From: Fibrobacter sp.
GTDB taxonomy: Bacteria; Fibrobacterota; Fibrobacteria; Fibrobacterales; Fibrobacteraceae
Assembly (NCBI GenBank): GCA_017530965.1
Contig: JAFXLS010000002.1
Coordinates: 1 to 38,814, forward strand
Reading direction: 5' to 3'
DNA length: 38,814 nt
Part shown: one piece after another, positions 33,844 through 38,814 of the stretch
Numbering within the stretch: the stretch's first letter is position 1
Layout of the letters: each line of letters begins with the position of its first letter
Notes under the pieces: generated by a model
Told to the model about the DNA's origin: nothing
What the model saw: only the letters and a program-made list of their open reading frames with translations
The model's database searches: none
Program-made: the position numbers and the translations under genes

Positions 33844-34401
33844 ATGGATGAATATCCTCGCTTGCGAATTGCCGGAATCGAGCCCGAATCTTTCGTGGAC
33901 GGTCCCGGAATTCGCATGACTATTTTTACTCAGGGCTGTAACCATCATTGTCCTGGTTGCCAGAACCCTCAGACCCACGATTTTAACGGGGGTCATTTTA
34001 TTGATATTGAGGAAATCCTTGATATGATCGAGGAAAACCCGCTGCTGGATGGTATTACGTTTAGCGGTGGTGACCCCATGGACCAGGCTGCGGCTTTGAT
34101 CCCTTTGGCTCGTGAAATCAAGGAACGTGGTATGAACCTGGTCATCTTTACCGGCTATACCTACGAACGTCTGATGGATCTTGCCCATGTACGTCCTGAA
34201 ATGTTCGAACTGTTGACATTTGCCGACATCTTGATTGATGGCCCCTTCATTTTGGCCAAAAGATCCCTGGAAATCAAGTTTCGTGGATCGACAAACCAAC
34301 GTATTATTGATGTGCAGCAGAGCCTCGTAGAAGGTCACGTGGTACTTCACCAAATCCAGCTGGATGAAATGAAAACCCGTCCAGAACTGGTGACGGCGTA
34401 A
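33844..34401 (+). CDS. nrdG: Anaerobic ribonucleotide reductase activating protein
   Basis: A 185-residue radical SAM activase that installs the glycyl radical on NrdD. The [4Fe-4S] motif is C32-NHH-C36-PG-C39 (GCNHHCPGCQNPQTHDF), preceded by ESFVDGPGIRMTIFTQGC. Further family motifs are GITFSGGDPM (SAM binding), LVIFTGYTYE and ILIDGPFI, then FRGSTNQRIIDV. The length is typical. It starts 4 nt after the small glycyl radical gene with no clear ribosome binding site, so translation is probably coupled. Its target glycine here would be on the separate 48-residue subunit. Confidence 0.95.
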   Translation: MDEYPRLRIAGIEPESFVDGPGIRMTIFTQGCNHHCPGCQNPQTHDFNGGHFIDIEEILDMIEENPLLDGITFSGGDPMDQAAALIPLAREIKERGMNLVIFTGYTYERLMDLAHVRPEMFELLTFADILIDGPFILAKRSLEIKFRGSTNQRIIDVQQSLVEGHVVLHQIQLDEMKTRPELVTA

Positions 34402-34410
34402 TGCAAAGAA

Positions 34411-34432
34411 GGCGGCCGCAAGAACGGTCGCC
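34411..34432 (+). terminator. GC-rich hairpin after nrdG
   Basis: GGCGGCC (34411-34417) pairs with GGTCGCC (34426-34432), 7 bp with one G-T pair and an 8-nt loop, 9 nt after the nrdG stop. There is no T-run after it, so it is a possible but not typical terminator. Confidence 0.4.
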
Positions 34433-34535
34433 ATTCCTGCATTCTGTACTCCCACTTCGATGGAAAACGTGCGTATTTTTTGGCTGTGTTGAACTTGAAA
34501 AGTCGGTCCACGCCATAATACGGGTTTTGCGTTAT

Positions 34536-34578
34536 ATTATACAGAATGTATAATTTATGGAATAATATGTGTATTATT
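34536..34578. promoter_or_regulatory. Twin palindromes upstream of TIGR02147 gene
   Basis: ATTATAC-AGAAT-GTATAAT (34536-34554) and AATAATA-TGTG-TATTATT (34561-34578) are two perfect 7-bp inverted repeats, centres about 24 bp apart, in an AT-rich stretch about 55-100 bp before the promoter of the next gene. They could be operators or hairpins. Confidence 0.4.
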
Positions 34579-34632
34579 TTACTAAAATTGCTTATTTTTG
34601 GTTAAAATCTGTGTTTTTGTATAATAAATTTA

Positions 34633-34661
34633 TTGACTGGGGCTTGAGAAAAAGATATATT
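34633..34661 (+). promoter_or_regulatory. Near-consensus sigma-70 promoter giving a leaderless start
   Basis: TTGACT (34633-34638), a 17-bp spacer and TATATT (34656-34661) form a strong housekeeping-type promoter. The next gene's ATG begins at 34669, 8 nt after the -10 box, where transcription itself should start. Confidence 0.65.
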
Positions 34662-34668
34662 CCTTAGT

Positions 34669-35502
34669 ATGAAATCGGTACTTGAATACAAAGATTATCA
34701 CCTCTTTATGCAGGATTACTACGATGAACGCAAGCGTCTTGGTGCGTTCTCGTGGCGCGAATTCTGCAAGAGCGCCGGCTTTACTTCGCCGAACTTCTTG
34801 AAGCTGGTGTGCATGGGCCAGAGCACGCTCAGCAAAGTCAAGGTGGGCGATGTCGCGAAGGCGATGGGCCTTGTGGGCGACGACGCGGATTACTTCCGCG
34901 AAATGGTTACGTTCTGCAATGCCGAAAAAGATGAGGTCAAGAAGGCGGCTCTCCTCGAAATGCAGAGGATTGCGCTGGAACACAAGGTGCGCGTGGTCGA
35001 TGGCGATGCTTTCCAGTATTATGAATCCTGGAAGTATCCGGTTTTGAGGGAACTCATCCCGATGATGCCGGGGGCCACTCCCCGCGACTTGGCCGATGCA
35101 TGCAAGGAACATGTGTCTGCCGAAGAAGTGCGCGACGTACTGAAATTCTTGCTGAAGGCCGGGTTCCTGAAAAAGGACGGCGAAAAGGTCTATTCGCAGA
35201 CGGAACAGACGGTCATTGGTTCGAAAGAGGCTTTGCCTATCGCCATTCGGGCCATGCACAAAGAGATGGCGAATATGGCCGCCCGCGCCGTGGACCGCTA
35301 TGCACCGAATGAACGCTATTTTACAGGCGTCACGCTCAGCGTGAATCAAGAAGCGAGCGAACGGATTGCAAAAGAACTCGATGCCTGCTGCAGAAAAGTG
35401 CTTGCGATTGCGAACGAATACAGCGACCAGGATCAAGTTTGTAGAATCAATTTCCAGTTTTTCCCGGTAACGGACAAAATTAAAGAGGTGCGCCATGCTT
35501 AA
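34669..35502 (+). CDS. TIGR02147 family protein (putative regulator)
   Basis: A 277-residue soluble protein typical of a large Fibrobacter paralogue family (TIGR02147). The start EYKDYHLFMQDYYDERKR followed by SWREFCKSAGFTSPNFLKLV and LSKVKVGDVAKAMGL resembles a helix-turn-helix DNA-binding domain. A middle part with YYESWKYPVLREL and EEVRDVLKFLLKAGFLKKDG resembles a second winged-helix, and the end contains NERYFTGVTLSVN and RINFQFFPVT. The full family N-terminus is present from ATG 34669, which fits a leaderless mRNA since no ribosome binding site is visible. It overlaps the following lipoprotein gene by 8 bp, so it probably regulates or serves that lipoprotein pair. Its activity is unproven. 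Confidence 0.82.
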   Translation: MKSVLEYKDYHLFMQDYYDERKRLGAFSWREFCKSAGFTSPNFLKLVCMGQSTLSKVKVGDVAKAMGLVGDDADYFREMVTFCNAEKDEVKKAALLEMQRIALEHKVRVVDGDAFQYYESWKYPVLRELIPMMPGATPRDLADACKEHVSAEEVRDVLKFLLKAGFLKKDGEKVYSQTEQTVIGSKEALPIAIRAMHKEMANMAARAVDRYAPNERYFTGVTLSVNQEASERIAKELDACCRKVLAIANEYSDQDQVCRINFQFFPVTDKIKEVRHA

Positions 35503-36292
35503 GAAGTTTGTTTTTTCCGTAACGGCATTTTCGATTGCTTTTATGGCGGCCTGCTCCGACGATTCCGCGAGCGGTTCTTTGGCGGGCGGAACAATCGACC
35601 CCAATTCCATTGCCGAGGCTAGCAGTTCGTCTTGTGCACCGGATGAGCTTCCGATAGAAATGAGTTCGTCCAACGATGTTGATACCGTTGCGGTATCCAG
35701 TTCGTCTGTAAAGATAATTGTTGAAGAATCTAGCTCGTCGTTTGTAGATTCAAAGGAAGTCAGCAGCAGTTCGATTGAAGATAAAGACATTTTGCCGGAT
35801 CCGATACCGGTGTCATCTTCGTCGGAATCGTCTGATACCATAAATCCGAACAGTCCTTTAGTCTATTGCTTGGGCGAAGTATACGAGTTGGATTCCTCTG
35901 ATCAAAAAAAGGATTTTGGATTCACGCCTTCCGCCCAAAAATATGTGGAGAATGATTGGGTCAAGGTAACTTTGATTGATGTTGCACTCGAAGTTCCGTG
36001 TGCGGCTTCTAGTCGGGAATTGTTCTTGAAAATGCTGGGGAACGGGAGCCAGATTCAGGTGAAACTTGAAAGCGATACACTGTATGTTGCTGATTCGCGG
36101 AGCGATGAAAAGCGCAATAAGAGATCTACATACGGTTGTGTTTGTGCGGCCAGAATTGAATTTTCACTGGATAAGAGGTATTCGGGCTTTGACTATACGG
36201 TATTTAATCGAAGGGATGCTTTTCCGGTGGAAGATTTGACTCCTGTTTCGGAACCCCCAAAACAGAATAAACAAGAAGGAGGATTCATATGA
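35495..36292 (+). CDS. Poly-serine lipoprotein with one Cys-patterned domain
   Basis: A 265-residue predicted lipoprotein. The ATG lies inside the end of the TIGR02147 gene. The signal ends in M-A-A-C with C20, then a 100-residue linker with many Ser-Ser-Ser runs. The domain at about 125-255 carries VKVTLIDVALEVPC, SDTLYVAD, the GCVC pair and RIEFSLDKRYSGFDYTVF. The same pattern (beta-strand, C, DTLY or DTLM, CxC, hydrophobic strand) occurs twice in the next protein. I do not recognise a named family. Surface or periplasmic location is expected. The stop overlaps the next start (ATGA). Confidence 0.75.
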   Translation: MLKKFVFSVTAFSIAFMAACSDDSASGSLAGGTIDPNSIAEASSSSCAPDELPIEMSSSNDVDTVAVSSSSVKIIVEESSSSFVDSKEVSSSSIEDKDILPDPIPVSSSSESSDTINPNSPLVYCLGEVYELDSSDQKKDFGFTPSAQKYVENDWVKVTLIDVALEVPCAASSRELFLKMLGNGSQIQVKLESDTLYVADSRSDEKRNKRSTYGCVCAARIEFSLDKRYSGFDYTVFNRRDAFPVEDLTPVSEPPKQNKQEGGFI

Positions 36293-37452
36293 AAAACGCG
36301 AAAATTTTGACAGGTATTGTAGCCGCGCCGATTACTGCCGCGCTCTCGTTCGCGCTGCTCGCTTGCGGCGATGATTCGTCTTCGACGGCGCCCGAGCCTG
36401 TTGCTGACGGCAACGGTTCCGCTGTGGAGGAGTCGTCTTCTAGCGAACTTCCTCCTGATACGACCTGCTGCAAGGTGACGCTTTCTTCGTCCAGCGAGGA
36501 ACAGAGTCCGTCTTCGGTGTCATCGTCTTCGAACTTTGATGTTCCCCTGTCGAGCGAGACTTGTTGTATTGATCTTTCGTCTTCTTCGCAAGGAGAAAAA
36601 ATCGTACAGCGGATTGATGATATCTTTGGAACATGCCGCGATAAAAAGGTGGACCCCATGTTGGATGCGGCCTTGCCTCCTGTAACCTATTTGGGTTATG
36701 AAGACGGAGACGATTCTGCAACGGTCGTTGTCGAGAACGTGTCGATGCATTGTAGGTCTATCAGCGGAACGGTAAGTATCATTAGGCAACCGATTGTCGG
36801 AAACCTTCACCTCTCGGCATCTGGTGATACTCTTTATATGATACAATATTCGCTTGATACCGTCAGTGCAGAACCGGATTGCATTTGTGATTCCCGACTG
36901 ATTTTTAAGGTGAAGGCTGATCCTGCAATCATCAATGCCACGGTATTCGTTGCTGTTAGAGACGGTGATTATGGCAACAGAATGGAAATTGTTAAGGGGT
37001 TCCCGCCTGATGAACAGGGGCCTCGGGATACAATCCCTGCCGCGCAGGATAGCGTTCCCGAATCGAATCAGACGGATTTGGAATTGAAGGGGTTTGAAAG
37101 AGGTAAATGCATGAATGATGATCTTGCTGCCAAGCCCGTTGCAAAGTCTGCCGCTACCGGTCTCCCTGAAGCAAGGCAGATTACTTACATGAACGGCGAA
37201 ACTGTCTTGACTTTGGAAAATGTAGAGGACTATTGCGGAATAGACGCGAAGGTTTCTCAGAAGATGTCCGGCGATACCTTGATGCTGGCTTATTACGACC
37301 AGACTAATGTGACCAAGTGTATCTGCAACTTTGATAAAATCGAATTCATGATTGAACCGGAAAATGCGGCGGCCAGATATGTCAAGTTCAAGGATGTTCT
37401 GTACTGGGTCAATGTGATTATGTACGAAGTCGACCCTAATTGGAAAGGGTAA
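36289..37452 (+). CDS. Poly-serine lipoprotein with two Cys-patterned domains
   Basis: A 387-residue predicted lipoprotein whose ATG overlaps the upstream stop; AAGAAGGAGG lies just before it. The signal peptide ends in L-L-A-C (C26), then CGDDSSS and a serine-rich linker with two CC pairs (TTCCKV, ETCCID). Two copies of the domain seen in the upstream protein follow: about 118-245 (VVVENVSMHC, GDTLYMIQ, CICDSRLIFKV) and about 285-385 (LTLENVEDYC, GDTLMLAY, CICNFDKIEFMI). Each has an early single cysteine and a later C-I-C, so disulfides are likely. Function unknown; the operon with a TIGR02147 protein is the main clue. Confidence 0.75.
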   Translation: MKNAKILTGIVAAPITAALSFALLACGDDSSSTAPEPVADGNGSAVEESSSSELPPDTTCCKVTLSSSSEEQSPSSVSSSSNFDVPLSSETCCIDLSSSSQGEKIVQRIDDIFGTCRDKKVDPMLDAALPPVTYLGYEDGDDSATVVVENVSMHCRSISGTVSIIRQPIVGNLHLSASGDTLYMIQYSLDTVSAEPDCICDSRLIFKVKADPAIINATVFVAVRDGDYGNRMEIVKGFPPDEQGPRDTIPAAQDSVPESNQTDLELKGFERGKCMNDDLAAKPVAKSAATGLPEARQITYMNGETVLTLENVEDYCGIDAKVSQKMSGDTLMLAYYDQTNVTKCICNFDKIEFMIEPENAAARYVKFKDVLYWVNVIMYEVDPNWKG

Positions 37453-37472
37453 TTACTCCTTGCTACTCACGA

Positions 37473-37504
37473 AAAACAGGTGCCCCGCTCGGGACACCTG
37501 TTTT
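37473..37504. terminator. Strong bidirectional terminator
   Basis: AAAACAGGTG (37473-37482) pairs perfectly with CACCTGTTTT (37495-37504), extended by CCC/GGG with one bulged A and a 5-nt loop. A-run and T-run flanks make it work in both directions, as expected between convergent genes. Confidence 0.85.
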
Positions 37505-37527
37505 GCTATATCCGGAAAAACGGGGCT

Positions 37528-37638
37528 TATTAGTATAGCGTAGGCGAAAGAGGTAAGTCGTTGAGCGAACATTCGTTGGCCAAAGGCCAAGGCCATGTGA
37601 GCGAGACGAGCTTACCTCTGGAGCGGAGCATACTAATA
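37528..37638. repeat. 111-bp nested inverted repeat
   Basis: TATTAGTAT (37528-37536) pairs with ATACTAATA (37630-37638). Inside it AGAGGTAAG (37549-37557) pairs with CTTACCTCT (37611-37619), and the middle has TTGGCC-AAA-GGCCAA (37576-37590). It looks like an extragenic palindromic or miniature mobile repeat. Its right arm includes the stop codon of the GH116-like gene. No coding sequence is seen inside. Confidence 0.65.
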
Positions 37639-38814
37639 TAGAAGAGCGAACACCATGCCAGGGCGGAAGTACTTGCCGGCGGTGTACTTGAGTGCCGTGC
37701 TGTGGAGCAGCATGAACAGCGCGCTTGCTTCAACCTTATTGGCCTTCGCGATGCTGCCGAATGCCTTGGTGAAGGCGGGCAGGTTGCGGGGGAGCTTCGG
37801 GCTGATGCGGGAGTCTGCAAGCAGGGCGCCCTTCTTCAGGAGTTCCTTGTGCATCTTGTCGGCGGCGGTAGCGCTGAGGCCGAAAGCCTTCACGAGCGCT
37901 TCCGGGTGCAGGCGGCAGGAGCCGTTGAATCCTTCCGGTGCGGCGAACGGGATGCGGGCTTCTTCGTAGAGGTTGCGGATCATGGAATCGCCCATGTCGG
38001 CAGCCTGCTTTTCGAGGCCGTGGTGCATCATGGCGCACATGATGCTGTACTGAATGCCAATCCACACGTCGTGAGCCTGAAAGTTGAATTCGTCGAGCGG
38101 GCTGCCGTCCTTACGCACAAGGTTTGCTGCACCGATGAGCGGGCTGTTGGCCTTGTAGTTCGTGTTGAATACACGGAGCAAGTTGGCCTTCGCCTTCTTC
38201 TCGTCGCTAATCGGCTTGAGGCCGAGCAGGCGCAGGTACGTGTCGGCGAGCATCGTGTCGGCGAATACGTCGTCGCAGTCGTTGGCAATCTTTGCGTTCC
38301 AGCTGGCGGTAAAGGCGTCCTTGCACTGGGCGGTGAGCCAAGCCTTCTTGAGTCCGCGGAGTTCGTTCTTGGAAAGTTCCACGTCGCTCGGGATTTCGCC
38401 GGAGTTCAGCCATTCGTTGATGGTCTTGAGGGCTGCCTTCACGTTGGAACCGTCGATAACGAGCGTTTCCTTGATAGCGTCGGCGAGTTGCGGGAGCTTG
38501 TCAGCCACAACGTCCTTCGCTTCCATCGGGGTCACGAAGAAGTGGTAGTAGCCCTCGGCTTCGTCCCACAATGCTTCGTCGAATTCCTTGTTGGCGGCGT
38601 CGGCCTTGGCGTTCCAGGTGTCGGCCTGAGCCTTATCGCCGAGGATTTCTGCAATCTTGGCGGCGGCGCGGAGACCTGCAATCCAGAGGCTACCGCAGTA
38701 CACGGAAATGCCGTGGCTGGAGAGGTTGTCGAACGTGTCGTCGGTACCGTGGGTGAGCGGGAAGTTTTCGCCTTCGTTCACCATCTTTTCGAGGTACTGC
38801 ATGGCGGCGTAAAC
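37633..38814 (-). CDS. GH116-like glycoside hydrolase, C-terminal part (cut by window edge)
   Basis: At least 393 residues; the frame stays open to the right edge, so the N-terminus is missing. The sequence follows the catalytic alpha/alpha-barrel of GH116 (GBA2-type) enzymes: HGTDDTFDNLSSHGISVYCG continuing into SLWIAGLRAAAKIAEILGD, FDEALWDEAEGYYHF, DDVFADTMLADTYLRLLGL (in place of the family's DQLAGQWYxxLLGL), HDVWIGIQYSIMCAMMHHGLE and FNGSCRLHPEA. The family removes glucose or other sugars from glycosides. The catalytic residues cannot be checked without the missing part, so the activity is uncertain. The stop codon lies in the right arm of the inverted repeat. Confidence 0.65.
   Translation of the reverse strand, partial: VYAAMQYLEKMVNEGENFPLTHGTDDTFDNLSSHGISVYCGSLWIAGLRAAAKIAEILGDKAQADTWNAKADAANKEFDEALWDEAEGYYHFFVTPMEAKDVVADKLPQLADAIKETLVIDGSNVKAALKTINEWLNSGEIPSDVELSKNELRGLKKAWLTAQCKDAFTASWNAKIANDCDDVFADTMLADTYLRLLGLKPISDEKKAKANLLRVFNTNYKANSPLIGAANLVRKDGSPLDEFNFQAHDVWIGIQYSIMCAMMHHGLEKQAADMGDSMIRNLYEEARIPFAAPEGFNGSCRLHPEALVKAFGLSATAADKMHKELLKKGALLADSRISPKLPRNLPAFTKAFGSIAKANKVEASALFMLLHSTALKYTAGKYFRPGMVFALLY

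Overview
The window looks like a chromosomal segment from Fibrobacter (phylum Fibrobacterota). The pointers are a Fibrobacter major paralogous (FISUMP-type) lipoprotein, several lipoproteins with poly-serine linkers right after the lipobox cysteine, a TIGR02147-type protein, and Gram-negative outer-membrane assembly genes (BamD, LptF/LptG). No phage, transposase, CRISPR array, rRNA or tRNA gene was seen.

Region 1 (17-19847, + strand) holds a FISUMP lipoprotein and then a three-gene set. The first is a giant 4,797-residue acidic RTX-repeat protein with no hydrophobic signal peptide but an LEPR motif about 20 residues from its start. The second is a membrane protein that fuses a PqqD-like domain, an M50 (site-2 protease type) zinc metalloprotease and an HlyD-type periplasmic adaptor. 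The third is a short SecA-like ATPase that keeps the motor but lacks the C-terminal scaffold and two-helix finger. I read these as a dedicated export system for the giant protein; this is the best candidate in the window for a poorly described system.

Region 2 (19844-24186, - strand) is a compact operon read from right to left: bamD, an outer-membrane beta-barrel protein, a PHP-domain metallohydrolase carrying an in-frame REP-like repeat, and a rhomboid protease. Region 3 (24251-30938, + strand) starts divergently from bamD with two overlapping LptF/LptG permease genes (LPS export), then a GAF-GGDEF diguanylate cyclase-like protein, a sodium:solute symporter and a SIMPL-domain protein, ending at a probable terminator.

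Region 4 (31206-34401, + strand) is the anaerobic ribonucleotide reductase operon behind a candidate NrdR site. Its large NrdD gene stops before the glycyl radical motif. That motif lies on a separate 48-residue gene with its own ribosome binding site, followed by the nrdG activase: a split class III reductase.

Region 5 (34536-37504, + strand) has twin palindromes and a near-consensus promoter that appears to give a leaderless mRNA for a TIGR02147 protein, which overlaps two poly-serine lipoprotein genes sharing a repeated Cys-patterned domain. A strong terminator and a 111-bp inverted repeat separate them from region 6, the C-terminal part of a GH116-like glycoside hydrolase on the - strand that runs off the right edge.
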